A DNA stretch of 64,000 nucleotides. Source: Mycobacterium attenuatum. Lineage in GTDB: Bacteria > Actinomycetota > Actinomycetes > Mycobacteriales > Mycobacteriaceae. The position numbers were made by a program, and so were the translations under genes. This document shows, one piece after another, positions 15,853 through 25,012 of the stretch. The DNA lies in the NCBI RefSeq assembly GCF_900566085.1, contig NZ_UPHT01000092.1, forward strand, positions 1 to 64,000. The letters are read 5' to 3'. The notes beneath the pieces were generated by a model that ran no database searches, was not told the origin of the DNA, and saw only the letters and a program-made list of their open reading frames with translations. Every line of letters starts with the position of its first letter. The stretch's first letter is position 1.

Positions 15853-17334
15853 GTGAATGAACTAGCGCATGGGGCTAAACATGGGGCTAAACATGGGCTA
15901 ACGACAGCCATCGACACCGACTACCTGGTGGTAGGTGCCGGCGCAATGGGGATGGCGTTCACCGATACGCTTATCACCGAGTCGGAGGCGACCGTGGTGA
16001 TCGTCGACCGGGCACATCAACCTGGTGGCCATTGGACCACCGCCTATCCATTCGTACGGCTGCACCAGCCTTCGGCCTATTACGGCGTCAACTCAAGAGC
16101 CTTGGGCAACAACACTATCGACGCCGTCGGCTGGAACCAGGGACTCAACGAACTCGCGCCCGTCGGCGAAATCTGCGCCTACTTCGACGCCGTGATGCAA
16201 CAGCAGTTCCTGCCCAGCGGGCGGGTCACCTACTTTCCTATGAGCGAGTACCTCGGCGACGGTCGATTCCGGACGCTGGGCGGCGCGGAGTACACGGCGC
16301 GGGTCCGTCGGCGCATCGTCGACGCGACCTACCTGCAAGCCGTCGTGCCGTCGATGCGGCCAGCCCCGTACTCGGTGGCACGCGGCGTCAACTGCGTTGC
16401 GCCCAACGACTTGCCGAAATTCCGCGCGCGCGACCGATACGTGATCATCGGTGCCGGCAAAACGGGAATGGACGTCTGTCTATGGTTGCTGCGGAACGCC
16501 GTCACCCCCGAGAAGCTGACCTGGATCATGCCGCGCGACGCCTGGCTCATCGACCGCGCAACGCTGCAGCCGGGCCCGACGTTCATCAAGCAGTTCCGCG
16601 ACAGCTACGGCGCCACGCTCGAGGCCATCGGCAACGCGACCTCGATCCAGGACCTGTTCGACCGGCTGGAGACGGCCGGAACGTTGCTCCGGCTCGACCC
16701 CGCGGTGCGCCCGACCATGTATCGGTGCGCGACCGTGTCACAACCCGAATTCGAGCAATTGCGCCGCATCGACGACATCGTCAGGATGGGCCATGTCCAA
16801 CGCATCGAGTCCACGCAAGTCGTGCTCGACGGCGGTTCAATGCCCTCTGGTCCTTCGGCCCTGTACATCGACTGCACCGCCGACGGAGCACCGCAGCGGC
16901 CGGCCACACCGGTTTTCGACGGCGACCACCTCACCTTGCAGGCGGTGCGCGGCTGCCAGCAGGTGTTCAGCGCGGCATTCACCGCACACATCGAACTTGC
17001 CTATCCCGACGATGCGGTGAAAAACGAGCTCTGCGTGCCGATTCCACATCCGGACTCCGATCTGGACTGGCTACGGCTGACCCATTCCGATCTGCGCAAC
17101 TTTCAGCGCTGGCTCGCTGACTCCGAACTGACCGACTGGCTCGGTTCGGCTCGGTTGAACCTGCTCGCCGAGCTGTTGCCGCCGCTGTCGCACAAGCCAC
17201 GAGTGCGCGAGCGGGTGGTGTCGATGTTCCAGTCGAGGTTGAATGCGGCCAGCGAGCGACTGGAAAAGCTGCTGAACGACCACGCCGGCGGCGGCGCGGC
17301 AACATTAAGGAGCGGGCGTGCTCCGGCACACTGA
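15853..17334 (+). CDS. FAD/NAD(P)-binding oxidoreductase (Rv2000-like)
   Basis: A 493-residue flavoprotein with an N-terminal FAD motif DYLVVGAGAMGMAF and a second dinucleotide motif YVIIGAGKTGMDV near residue 200, the two-fold arrangement of class B flavin monooxygenases. The BVMO fingerprint is not obvious, so the reaction (oxygenase or dehydrogenase) is open. The GTG at 15853 is preceded by GAAGGAG. Residues 5-14 contain HGAK repeated (12-bp direct repeat), an odd low-complexity leader. It overlaps the thioesterase gene by 17 bp. The pair resembles Rv2000-Rv2001 of M. tuberculosis in order and size. Confidence 0.75.
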   Translation: MNELAHGAKHGAKHGLTTAIDTDYLVVGAGAMGMAFTDTLITESEATVVIVDRAHQPGGHWTTAYPFVRLHQPSAYYGVNSRALGNNTIDAVGWNQGLNELAPVGEICAYFDAVMQQQFLPSGRVTYFPMSEYLGDGRFRTLGGAEYTARVRRRIVDATYLQAVVPSMRPAPYSVARGVNCVAPNDLPKFRARDRYVIIGAGKTGMDVCLWLLRNAVTPEKLTWIMPRDAWLIDRATLQPGPTFIKQFRDSYGATLEAIGNATSIQDLFDRLETAGTLLRLDPAVRPTMYRCATVSQPEFEQLRRIDDIVRMGHVQRIESTQVVLDGGSMPSGPSALYIDCTADGAPQRPATPVFDGDHLTLQAVRGCQQVFSAAFTAHIELAYPDDAVKNELCVPIPHPDSDLDWLRLTHSDLRNFQRWLADSELTDWLGSARLNLLAELLPPLSHKPRVRERVVSMFQSRLNAASERLEKLLNDHAGGGAATLRSGRAPAH

Positions 17335-18082
17335 CGTCGACGCACCGCTGGTAGAGGTGCCCGGCTCCGGATACGTCTACCGGACAAGCTGGCGCCTGGC
17401 CACCACCGACATCGACGAGCAGCAACGGCTGCGTCTGGATGGCGTCGCACGCTATATCCAGGAAGCCGGCGCGGAGCACCTGGCCGATGCGCAGCTGGCC
17501 GAAGTCCATCCGCATTGGATCGTGTTACGCACGGTCATCGATGTCATCGAGCCCATCGAGCTACCCAGCAACATCACCTTCCGCCGTTGGTGCGCGGCAC
17601 TTTCCACCCGCTGGTGCAACATGCGCGTTCGCCTCGACGGCTCGGCTGGCGGGCGGATCGAAACCGAAGGCTTTTGGATTTGCGTGAACAAGGACACGCT
17701 GACGCCGTCGCGACTCACCGATGAGTGCATCGCCCGCTTCGGCAGCACCACCGACAACCACCGGCTCAGGTGGCGACCCTGGCTCACCGAGCCGGTAACC
17801 CATGGAATTCAAACGCCGTTTCCCTTGCGCCGCACCGATATTGATCCTTTCGAGCACGTCAACAACACCATTTATTGGCACGGCATAGTCGAGGTACTCG
17901 GCCAACTGCCGGCCGGTGCAGACCTGACTGCCGCTCCCTACCGCGCCGTGCTCGAGTACCGCAGCCCGATCAAGTTCGGCGAAGCTGTCACCATTCGTTC
18001 CGAGCAACGCGAAGGCCGCATACGCATGGACTTCATGGTGGCTGACGACGTACGTGCGGCGGCTATGGTCCGCAAGCGTTGA
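17318..18082 (+). CDS. Acyl-ACP thioesterase family protein (Rv2001-like)
   Basis: A 254-residue protein of the FatA-type acyl-ACP thioesterase family: two hotdog domains, the first around residues 15-130 (TTDIDEQQRLRLDGVARYIQEAG) and the second from about 165 with the catalytic-region motif FPLRRTDIDPFEHVNNTIYW (Asp, Asn and His). It would release a fatty acid from acyl-ACP or acyl-CoA. The GTG start inside the upstream gene follows AAGGAGC. The tight overlap says it works with the FAD oxidoreductase, perhaps releasing the acyl chain that the latter modifies. Confidence 0.8.
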   Translation: MLRHTDVDAPLVEVPGSGYVYRTSWRLATTDIDEQQRLRLDGVARYIQEAGAEHLADAQLAEVHPHWIVLRTVIDVIEPIELPSNITFRRWCAALSTRWCNMRVRLDGSAGGRIETEGFWICVNKDTLTPSRLTDECIARFGSTTDNHRLRWRPWLTEPVTHGIQTPFPLRRTDIDPFEHVNNTIYWHGIVEVLGQLPAGADLTAAPYRAVLEYRSPIKFGEAVTIRSEQREGRIRMDFMVADDVRAAAMVRKR

Positions 18083-18194
18083 CCGGTGCTGGATCGGGTG
18101 CCCACCGACGCGTCGAAACGGTGTCCGCGCCGATTGTGCGGGTGCCGCCGAGTACCCTCGCGCTAGTGCACGGCGCTGAGCTTTCCCCAATCTG

Positions 18195-19523
18195 ATGGTC
18201 CACGCAGGCACCGACCGGCCGGCTCGCGATCTGGCAGTCGACTTCTACCGGGTTTCGGGCGTGGTGGTCATTGTCTTGGGCCATTGGCTGGCCGGGTCGG
18301 TGACGTATCACGACGGGCAGTTCGGCCGGCAGAATCCACTTGTCGACCAGCCCTGGACGCAGTGGCTGACGTGGCCTTTTCAGGCCGTGCCGGTCTTCTT
18401 TCTGGTGGCCGGTTATGCCGGTGCCGTGTCATGGACGCGCCATTGCGACGACGCCGGTGCGTCGCGGCAGTACTGGCTTCGGCATCGCGCGGCGCGAGTG
18501 CTCGGACCCACCGCGGTGTACGTGGGGCTGGTCTCGGCGGTGGTGGTGGCTCTGCAGGCCTACGGCCTGCCCGCTTCGGTGCTTGAGTATGCGGGCTGGG
18601 CGGTGGCGATGCACCTGTGGTTCCTCGCGGTGTATCTGGTGGTGGTTTCGCTGACACCCGTTGCGGTAGCCGCGCACCGGCGGTGGGGACTTCTGGTACC
18701 GGCGGCACTGGCAGTCGCGCTGGTAGCGGTGGACGTCGCTTCGTTAGCCGGTCATATGCCATCGCTGGGACGCCTGAACTATCTGTTGTGCTGGGGTCTG
18801 CTGTACCAGCTCGGGATCTGTTGGCACGCAGGGCTGTTGACTGGCCATCGACCGGTGGTGCTAGCCGGCGGATCGGCGGTCGCGCTGGCCTTGTTCATCT
18901 GGGTCGGCCCGTATCCGGTCAGCATGATCGGCGTTCCCGGCCAAGCAGTACAGAACACCATGCCGCCTTCGGCGGCAATGCTGGCGTTTGCCGGCACGCA
19001 GGCCGGCATCGCGGTGGCGATAGCACCCGCGCTCAACCGGGCACTTTCTCACGACTCGCTGCGGCGGCTGTTGTCCGCCGTCAACAGCAATGTAATGGCG
19101 CTCTACCTGTGGCATATGGTGCCGGTCGTGATCGTCGCGGTCGTCGCCTATCCGGCCGAGCTGTTGCCGCAACCGGCCCAGGGAACGACGGCGTGGTGGC
19201 TGGGCCGGCTGGAATGGGAAGCCGTCCTGAGCGTGGTGACGGCCGTGGAGATGGTGTTGTTGTGGTGGCTGCGGCGATTTTTCGCGGCACCGTTGCCGAC
19301 AGTTCGGATGCCGCTGCCCAACCCGTGGGCCGAACCGGTCTTGCTGGTGGGCGTTCTGATGGCAGCCGCGTTCCTGTGGCTGGTCGCCGCGGCAGGGTTT
19401 GCTCCCTCCGGGCAATATCCATGGCTGACCGCGTTGGTGTTCGCGCTCGGATTGGCGCTGGTGGTATGCCGGCCCGACCAAGCCACCCGGCGCTCGATCG
19501 ATACCGCGGCGGGGACCAATTGA
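18195..19523 (+). CDS. Acyltransferase 3 family membrane protein
   Basis: A 442-residue polytopic membrane protein of the acyltransferase-3 family, with about ten hydrophobic segments. The N-terminus (RDLAVDFYRVSGVVVIVLGHW) fits the family start, with the His of the first helix taken as catalytic. VPVFFLVAGY is a second typical stretch. These proteins acetylate or acylate sugars and lipids of the envelope. The ATG at 18195 has no strong ribosome-binding site. It follows the oxidoreductase/thioesterase pair on the same strand after 112 bp and may share their pathway. Confidence 0.75.
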   Translation: MVHAGTDRPARDLAVDFYRVSGVVVIVLGHWLAGSVTYHDGQFGRQNPLVDQPWTQWLTWPFQAVPVFFLVAGYAGAVSWTRHCDDAGASRQYWLRHRAARVLGPTAVYVGLVSAVVVALQAYGLPASVLEYAGWAVAMHLWFLAVYLVVVSLTPVAVAAHRRWGLLVPAALAVALVAVDVASLAGHMPSLGRLNYLLCWGLLYQLGICWHAGLLTGHRPVVLAGGSAVALALFIWVGPYPVSMIGVPGQAVQNTMPPSAAMLAFAGTQAGIAVAIAPALNRALSHDSLRRLLSAVNSNVMALYLWHMVPVVIVAVVAYPAELLPQPAQGTTAWWLGRLEWEAVLSVVTAVEMVLLWWLRRFFAAPLPTVRMPLPNPWAEPVLLVGVLMAAAFLWLVAAAGFAPSGQYPWLTALVFALGLALVVCRPDQATRRSIDTAAGTN

Positions 19524-19559
19524 GCTCGAGGCCACGTCTGGACCGGCGGACAAACATCA

Positions 19560-19579
19560 AAGGGGCCTGAAGACCCACC
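19560..19579 (+). promoter_or_regulatory. DosR-like box upstream of a universal stress protein gene
   Basis: GGGGCCTGAAGACCC fits the core GGGACTWWAGTCCC of the DosR hypoxia box at 11 of 14 positions. It lies about 75 bp upstream of the universal stress protein ATG at 19654, a usual distance. The match is by eye with the recalled consensus. Confidence 0.45.
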
Positions 19580-19653
19580 GACAAAGGACCAATTCCTCGT
19601 TCCGCAATGCCGCTGAACCCCTAGCGTTCAAGCGCAAAGGAATGAGGAAACGG

Positions 19654-20574
19654 ATGTCCCAGATCGACAGCCATCGGGGAATCGTCGTCGGCGTCGACGG
19701 CTCGCCGGGCTCCCACGCGGCGGTCCGATGGGCTGCCCGTGACGCCGAATTGCGCAAGGTTCCGCTGACCTTGGCTCATGTTCTGCCCGCGGCAGCGGGG
19801 ACACGGCTGGCCTCGTCGGTCGCAGCCGGGCGAACCCGCGGCCGGATTGACGCCGGGCAGCAAGTGCTCGACGCGGCGCTGCGGATCGCCGAGGAGAGCT
19901 GTCAACAGGGTCTAACTCAGATCTATCTTGAAATGCCTAGCGGTACAACAGTTTCCACTCTGACCAAACTGTCCAAAGATGCCCATCTGGTGGTGGCTGG
20001 TTGCCGCCGTGTCGGCTCGTTGCGGGGCCGGCACTTGGGTTCGGTGAGTTCAGGGCTCATCCATGACGCGCGGTGCCCCGTGGCGGTCATCCATGACGAC
20101 GTCCAAATGGCTCCCGATTCTGAGCGTGCCCCCGTGCTGGTGGGCATCGACGGGTCGCCGGAGTCGGAGGTGGCGATCGCCGTCGCGTTCGAGGCAGCCT
20201 CACGTCGCAAGGTGGACCTGGTTGCCGTGCACGCCTGGAAAGCTCCCGGCGTGATGGATCCCATCGTCAGTTTGCCTGGTCCCGGCTGGCCGGAACTGAG
20301 ATCACACGAGGACAAGATCGTCGCTGAGCGCCTGGCTGGCTGGGGCGAACAATACCCCGACGTCGTTGTCCGACGAATGATCGCGCGCAACGATGCAGCC
20401 CCCGAACTCGTCGGTACGTCCAAGTCTGCTCAGCTGGTGGTGGTCGGCAGTCGCGGAAGCGGCGGATTCGCAGGGATGTTGTTCGGCTCGGTCAGCGCCG
20501 CCGTGGTGATGTTGAGCCATGTGCCGGTCATCGTCGCACGCAAGTCGGTGGCCGAATCAGTGGCAAAGCACTGA
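19654..20574 (+). CDS. Tandem-domain universal stress protein
   Basis: A 306-residue protein with two UspA domains. The first begins GIVVGVDGSPGSHAAVRWAARDAE and ends with GCRRVGSLRGRHLGSVSSGLI; the second begins PVLVGIDGSPESEVAIAVAF and ends with VVVGSRGSGGFAGMLFGSVS. The G-2x-G-9x-G(S) ATP-binding loop is intact in the second domain and altered in the first (CRRVG). Such proteins (Rv2623, Rv2005c) are induced by hypoxia or NO under DosR and slow growth. I take the ATG at 19654, behind TGAGGA, over the one 12 bp upstream. Confidence 0.85.
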   Translation: MSQIDSHRGIVVGVDGSPGSHAAVRWAARDAELRKVPLTLAHVLPAAAGTRLASSVAAGRTRGRIDAGQQVLDAALRIAEESCQQGLTQIYLEMPSGTTVSTLTKLSKDAHLVVAGCRRVGSLRGRHLGSVSSGLIHDARCPVAVIHDDVQMAPDSERAPVLVGIDGSPESEVAIAVAFEAASRRKVDLVAVHAWKAPGVMDPIVSLPGPGWPELRSHEDKIVAERLAGWGEQYPDVVVRRMIARNDAAPELVGTSKSAQLVVVGSRGSGGFAGMLFGSVSAAVVMLSHVPVIVARKSVAESVAKH

Positions 20575-20685
20575 ATCTACCCGCGAGTTTGACCCGGCGG
20601 CCCTGCCGGCACCGTCCCGAACCCGGTTTGGTCAGCTACATACGGGAAGCCTCCTAACTAATCGCAGACGAGGGCTGATTGCACC

Positions 20686-20926
20686 ATGCCGCCCATCGAT
20701 CCGCACGCCGACGCTTCCCGGCGCGCCTGGCTACCCTGCCCGAATTGCAACTGGGGCCGCAGCTCGTGTTCGCCAGTGCCGCGGTAGCCGTAACCGCACC
20801 ACCCACTGGCAGTATCTGCTGAGTAACCGCGCTACCGAACTGCACCTGCAGTGCCTCGGTTGCACCGCGTTATGGTCCACCGACACTCGAAATCATCGAC
20901 AGCGCAAGCAATTTGGCTATCGATGA
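20686..20926 (+). pseudogene. Zinc-ribbon-like small protein with a frameshift
   Basis: The ATG frame gives MPPIDPHADASRRAWLPCPNCNWG and stops after 33 codons. The next frame continues smoothly with CRGSRNRTTHWQYLLSNRATE and LHLQCLGCTALWSTDTR to a stop at 20926. Together they make an approximately 80-residue protein with CPNC and CLGC pairs, a zinc-ribbon pattern. One indel near 20765 explains the break; it could be real or a sequencing error. It follows the universal stress protein gene on the same strand. Confidence 0.45.
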
Positions 20927-20976
20927 CGCGGCGACCGCACCGGCCACCTTTCCATGCCGGCACGGTGGCACCGACG

Positions 20977-21648
20977 TCAGACAACAGACCCTGTTTGGCC
21001 CCGGGCATCGAGGTCGGGAAGCGGGCGCCGGCAGATGGCACGGGCCTCCTCGGCGCTGAGCCCGAACAGACGCAATAGCCTCTCGGTGACCATGTCGGCG
21101 GCCAGCGCACCGTCGCGATGCGGATCCGCGCGCAACAACGCACCCAGTCCCAGCAACGCGCCGCCGGCCGTCACCAGCGCCAGCTCGGGGTCCGCCACCT
21201 CAAACCGCCCGGCCTCGGCGGCCGCCTTGATGTCCCGCAGGGCACGAGGTGCCAGTCCGTGCTCAGATGACAGCAGGGCGGGTCCGGTGGCCAGCAGGAT
21301 GTCGGTCTCCAGCGGCCGCTGGCCAAACAGCCTGCCAGTCAGCCGGAAGCTGACGGCGAACGTTTCAGCGGGGTCCTCGACCGATGCCGCGAGCCGGTCC
21401 AGCAACACCCCATGGGTGTCGAGCACGTCGGCTACCGCGGCAGCGAAAAGCTGCTCCTTGCTGTCAAAGTGGTTGTAGAACGAACCCATACCGACGTCGG
21501 CGGCCTGGGTGATCTCAAGCACGGGCGCATTGAGCCTTCCCGCGGCAATCAGCCGCTGCGCCGCCTTGATCAGCGCCGCCCTGGTGCGCTGTTTGCGCCG
21601 CTCGAGACGATTCGGCGGTTCGGCGGGACCATCACTGAAAGTCGTCAC
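20977..21648 (-). CDS. TetR family regulator
   Basis: A 223-residue regulator with an N-terminal helix-turn-helix (RRKQRTRAALIKAAQRLIAAG, EITQAADVGMGSFYNHFDSKEQLF). The C-terminal domain is Ala/Leu-rich, with no recognised ligand signature. It is divergent from the ThDP enzyme gene, with 180 bp between, so it is the likely regulator of that gene. A possible site with TGAC and GTCA arms lies at 21659-21684, next to its own start. Confidence 0.82.
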   Translation of the reverse strand: MTTFSDGPAEPPNRLERRKQRTRAALIKAAQRLIAAGRLNAPVLEITQAADVGMGSFYNHFDSKEQLFAAAVADVLDTHGVLLDRLAASVEDPAETFAVSFRLTGRLFGQRPLETDILLATGPALLSSEHGLAPRALRDIKAAAEAGRFEVADPELALVTAGGALLGLGALLRADPHRDGALAADMVTERLLRLFGLSAEEARAICRRPLPDLDARGQTGSVV

Positions 21649-21828
21649 TACAGCAGTATGACTCGATTATGAGGATATCGTCAGAAATCTGCGTCGTGGC
21701 GAACCACCTGATTGCCCTATTCGGGGCATCGCGCGCGGCCCGTCACCGTACCTGGACACAGGCGTCTAATCGTGTCCCCGAATGGGTAACCCCTGTCCGG
21801 TAAGGCTGGCAACGGAAAGAGGTGTGCA

Positions 21829-23631
21829 ATGGCGGCGACCGAGGTGAGCGACTTTCTGCTGGAGCGACTCCGCGACTGGGGAGTGGAACATGTGTTTGCC
21901 TATCCCGGCGACGGAATCAACGGACTCCTGGCAGCGTGGGGCCGGGCGGACAACAAGCCGATGTTCGTCCAGGCGCGACACGAAGAGATGGCCGCCTTCG
22001 AGGCAGTCGGTTATGCGAAGTTCAGCAACCGCCTTGGGGTATGCGCGGCGACCTCGGGCCCGGGCGCTATCCATCTGCTCAACGGCCTGTACGACGCCAA
22101 ACTTGACCGGGTGCCGGTGGTGGCGATCGTCGGACAAACTAACCGCAGCGCGATGGGGGGCTCCTACCAGCAGGAGGTGGACCTGCTAAGCCTGTATAAG
22201 GACGTGGCCAGCGACTACGTCCAGATGGTCACCGTGCCCGAACAGCTGCCCAACGTTTTGGACCGGGCCATCCGCACGGCGTTGACCAGGCGAGCACCGA
22301 CCGCGCTGATCATCCCGTCCGACGTCCAAGAGCTGAAATACTCCCCGCCCGCCCACGAATTCAAGATGGTCCCGTCCAGCCTGGGGTTCCAACGGCCAGC
22401 GGTGGAGCCCGCGCGCGACGGCCTGCAACGGGCGGCCGACGTGCTCAACGCCGGCGAGCGGGTCGCGATGCTGATCGGATGCGGGGCCCGCAACGCCGCC
22501 CGGGAGATCGTCGAACTCGCCGACGTCCTTGGCGCCGGAGTTGCCAAGGCGCTGCTGGGCAAAGATGTACTATCCGACGAATTGCCCTTTGTGACAGGCG
22601 CCATCGGGTTGTTGGGCACCCGGCCAAGCTATGAAATGATGCGCGACTGCGACACCTTGCTCACTATCGGGTCGAGCTTTCCCTATACGCAATTCCTGCC
22701 ACCGTTCGGAGCGGCTCGGGGCGTGCAAATCGATATCGACCCCGCGCTGATCGGGATGCGATACCCCAATGAGGTGAACCTGGTGGGCGACGCCGCCGCC
22801 AGCGTGCGCGCGTTGTTGCCACTGCTGCAACGCAAATCCAACCGAGCTTGGCGGGAAACCATCGAAGGGAATGTGGCCCGCTGGTGGGAGACCATGGCGA
22901 TGGAAGCCGAGGTGGCGGCCAAGCCGATCAACCCCATGCGGCTGTTCGCCGACCTGTCACCCAAACTGCCGGACAATGCGATTGTCACCGCCGATTCGGG
23001 ATCGTCAGCGAATTGGTATGCCCGCCAACTGAAATTCCGCGACGGCATCCGGGGTTCGCTGTCCGGCAACCTCGCCACCATGGGGCCCGGAGTACCCTAC
23101 GGGATCGGCGGCAAGTTCGCCCATCCGGACCGTCCGGTGATTGTCTTCGCCGGAGACGGAGCGACGCAGATGAACGGCTTGGCCGAGTTGATCACGATCG
23201 CACACTATTGGAAGCAGTGGTCCGATCCGCGGCTGATAGTGGCGGTGCTGCACAACAACGACTTGAACCAGGTGACCTGGGAAATGCGTGCCATGGCCGG
23301 GGCGCCGAAATTCGCTGAGTCGCAAACGCTTCCCGATGTCGACTACGCCGGGTTCGCGGCCAGCCTGGGCCTGGGTTCGGCGACGCTGACTGACCCCGAG
23401 CACATCGCATCGGCCTGGGATAAGGCCCTGCAGGCCGACCGGCCGACCGTGCTGGATGTGCACTGTGACGCGGACATCCCGCCAGTGCCACCACACGCCA
23501 CGTTCGATCAGATGAAAAGCGCCGCCAGTGCCGTGCTGCGCGGCGACGAAAATGCCTTCGGCATCATCAAGGAGGGCGTCAAGATCAAGGCGCAGGAGTC
23601 CCTGCCGCACCGCGAAACCAGCAAGCGATAG
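21829..23631 (+). CDS. ThDP-dependent pyruvate oxidase/acetolactate synthase-like enzyme
   Basis: A 600-residue enzyme of the POX/ALS family. The N-terminal pyrimidine-binding domain has the activating Glu in ARHEEMAAFEA (about residue 50), the central domain binds nucleotide (VAMLIGCGARNAA), and the C-terminal domain has the ThDP/Mg motif GDGATQMNGLAE...NNDLNQ. The pattern fits quinone- or oxygen-linked pyruvate oxidases (PoxB-like), which make acetate and CO2 from pyruvate. No PoxB membrane helix is evident at the C-terminus. The ATG follows AAAGAGGTG. A strong hairpin follows the stop codon. The divergent TetR gene is its probable regulator. Confidence 0.78.
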   Translation: MAATEVSDFLLERLRDWGVEHVFAYPGDGINGLLAAWGRADNKPMFVQARHEEMAAFEAVGYAKFSNRLGVCAATSGPGAIHLLNGLYDAKLDRVPVVAIVGQTNRSAMGGSYQQEVDLLSLYKDVASDYVQMVTVPEQLPNVLDRAIRTALTRRAPTALIIPSDVQELKYSPPAHEFKMVPSSLGFQRPAVEPARDGLQRAADVLNAGERVAMLIGCGARNAAREIVELADVLGAGVAKALLGKDVLSDELPFVTGAIGLLGTRPSYEMMRDCDTLLTIGSSFPYTQFLPPFGAARGVQIDIDPALIGMRYPNEVNLVGDAAASVRALLPLLQRKSNRAWRETIEGNVARWWETMAMEAEVAAKPINPMRLFADLSPKLPDNAIVTADSGSSANWYARQLKFRDGIRGSLSGNLATMGPGVPYGIGGKFAHPDRPVIVFAGDGATQMNGLAELITIAHYWKQWSDPRLIVAVLHNNDLNQVTWEMRAMAGAPKFAESQTLPDVDYAGFAASLGLGSATLTDPEHIASAWDKALQADRPTVLDVHCDADIPPVPPHATFDQMKSAASAVLRGDENAFGIIKEGVKIKAQESLPHRETSKR

Positions 23632-23637
23632 GCACCT

Positions 23638-23682
23638 CAGCCGGTGCCCGCCGCAATCGCCGATTGCGGCGGGCACCGGCTG
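23638..23682 (+). terminator. Strong hairpin after the ThDP enzyme gene
   Basis: A perfect 21-bp stem closes a 3-base loop (GCC), starting 7 bp after the TAG. There is no U-run, which is the common form in mycobacteria. The stem is nearly all G+C near its base (AGCCGGTGCCCG). Confidence 0.85.
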
Positions 23683-23699
23683 CGTGTTGGAGCAGCCTG

Positions 23700-23999
23700 C
23701 CTGCCGATGAGCTCCCGCGCGGTCCGGTTCAACGTCCCGCGGGTGAAGCGTGGGCTGCCAGCCGCAATCGGGCGGGGGAAAGTTCAGCTGGGCGTGCCGC
23801 GGCGGTGGCACAAGCCACATGATTAGGGCCACATGTGTGAGGCCACATGTTTGAGGCCAGAGCGATTCGGAAACCCTTGCAGTGCAGGGAGATTTTGCCT
23901 GGGCACGGACAACCGAGGCTCAGTTTGCACCCTGTTGGCTGAGCGCAATCGAGCGAGCGCGAGGTCGCCATGCGAGTAGTAACCGATAGGGAGGAATTC
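23700..23999. other. Intergenic stretch upstream of the CsbD gene
   Basis: About 300 bp without a gene. It contains a short tandem repeat (23812-23860) and the promoter of the CsbD gene. I did not find a clear SigF-type promoter. Confidence 0.45.
23812..23860 (+). repeat. 14-bp tandem repeat with CACATG cores
   Basis: GGCCACATGTGTGA and GGCCACATGTTTGA are adjacent, preceded by AAGCCACATGATTA and followed by a partial GGCCAG. Three CACATG cores are therefore spaced 14-15 bp apart in the region upstream of the CsbD gene. They may be repeated binding sites. Confidence 0.7.
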
Positions 24000-24233
24000 A
24001 TGGCGGAGAAGAGTGGCCCCCAAGAGGGCGTCGAGGGCGTCGTCGAGGGTGCTAAAGGCAAGGCCAAGGAAGTCTTTGGAGCCGTGACCGGACGCGATGA
24101 CATGAAGCGCGAGGGGCAGGCTCAGCAGGATAAGGCCGACGCCCAGCGCGACGCGGCCAAGAAGGAAGCCGAAGCCGAAGCCGCTCGCGGCAGCGCCGAG
24201 GCGTCCGAGCAGCGTCAAGAAGCCAATCAGTAG
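24000..24233 (+). CDS. CsbD-like stress protein
   Basis: A 77-residue, highly charged protein of the CsbD family: EGVVEGAKGKAKEVFGAVTGRDDMKREGQAQQDKADAQ is the family core. The rest is a helical Ala/Glu/Lys/Gln tail. CsbD proteins are abundant general-stress proteins with no known activity and are probably intrinsically flexible. The ATG at 24000 is 5 bp after GGAGGAA; the earlier ATG at 23970 has no such site. A hairpin terminator follows. Confidence 0.88.
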   Translation: MAEKSGPQEGVEGVVEGAKGKAKEVFGAVTGRDDMKREGQAQQDKADAQRDAAKKEAEAEAARGSAEASEQRQEANQ

Positions 24234-24242
24234 CCTGAAAGA

Positions 24243-24278
24243 GAATGGGCTCGGTCCGAAGTCGGGCCGAGCCCATTC
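24243..24278. terminator. Bidirectional hairpin between convergent genes
   Basis: GAATGGGCTCGG and CCGAGCCCATTC form a 12-bp stem around a 12-base loop, 9 bp after the CsbD stop and 18 bp before the HAD stop. It can serve both convergent genes. Confidence 0.8.
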
Positions 24279-24296
24279 GCTTGCCGGACCGACCCG

Positions 24297-25004
24297 TTAG
24301 CGCAACAGATGCGCGATCGGAGTCTGCCCGAGATGGTCAAGCAAATTTGCAGCGTTCTCGAATACCATTGCTGCACCAGCGTTTTCGAGTTCCTCACCGG
24401 ACACGCCGCCACTGAGCAGCCCGATGCTCGGCACGTGGGCGCGGGCGCATGCTTCGGCATCCCACACCGCGTCGCCGACGAAGACAGCGCGGGTGTTGTC
24501 GACGCCCGCGCGTCGCAGCGCCACATGGATGATGTCGGGCTTGGGCTTTGCGGTATCGACGTCGCCGGCTGACGTGACTTCGGCGACGACATCGTCACTA
24601 TCGAGTACCCCACGCAGGAGCGCCAATTCGTCTTCTGGGGCCGAGGTGGCCAGCACCACATTGAGGCCGAGGCTTGCCACGCGGTGCAGCAAAGCGCGTG
24701 CGCCCGGCAGGGGTCGCAGCAAGTGTGATGATTCGTTGTAGTACCGCGAGTGAAGGTCCTTCAGGCGTTGCTGGATGTCCTCGGGCGCATTGCCCGACAG
24801 CGATTTCACCAGCGTCGAACCGTCCGTCCCGATGGACCGGTGGATGCGCCATGTCTCGACGTCGATTCCGACCTCAGCGAAGGCACACTGCCAGGCGTCG
24901 ACGTGCAGGTAGTTGGAATCGACCAAAGTGCCGTCCACGTCGAACAGGACGGCCGGCGGAGCCGGGCGGGCATCCGCGTGGATTTCGCTGTCCGACAATG
25001 CCAT
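24297..25004 (-). CDS. HAD phosphatase (phosphoglycolate phosphatase/beta-phosphoglucomutase-like)
   Basis: A 235-residue HAD hydrolase with motif I LFDVDGTLVDSN (Asp 22 and 24), motif II VVLATSAPED, motif III Lys in TAKPKPDII and motif IV VFVGDAVWDAEA. The alpha-helical cap between motifs I and II is of the C1 type found in PGP and beta-PGM enzymes. The substrate is probably a small phosphate ester. It is followed upstream on the same strand by a small membrane protein and udgX, which may share transcription. Confidence 0.8.
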   Translation of the reverse strand: MALSDSEIHADARPAPPAVLFDVDGTLVDSNYLHVDAWQCAFAEVGIDVETWRIHRSIGTDGSTLVKSLSGNAPEDIQQRLKDLHSRYYNESSHLLRPLPGARALLHRVASLGLNVVLATSAPEDELALLRGVLDSDDVVAEVTSAGDVDTAKPKPDIIHVALRRAGVDNTRAVFVGDAVWDAEACARAHVPSIGLLSGGVSGEELENAGAAMVFENAANLLDHLGQTPIAHLLR

Positions 25005-25012
25005 TGATCGGC

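Noticed and set aside
15881..15905. 12-bp direct repeat at the start of the FAD oxidoreductase gene taken as a regulatory repeat
   Set aside because: It is inside the coding sequence (HGAK units) and has only two copies.
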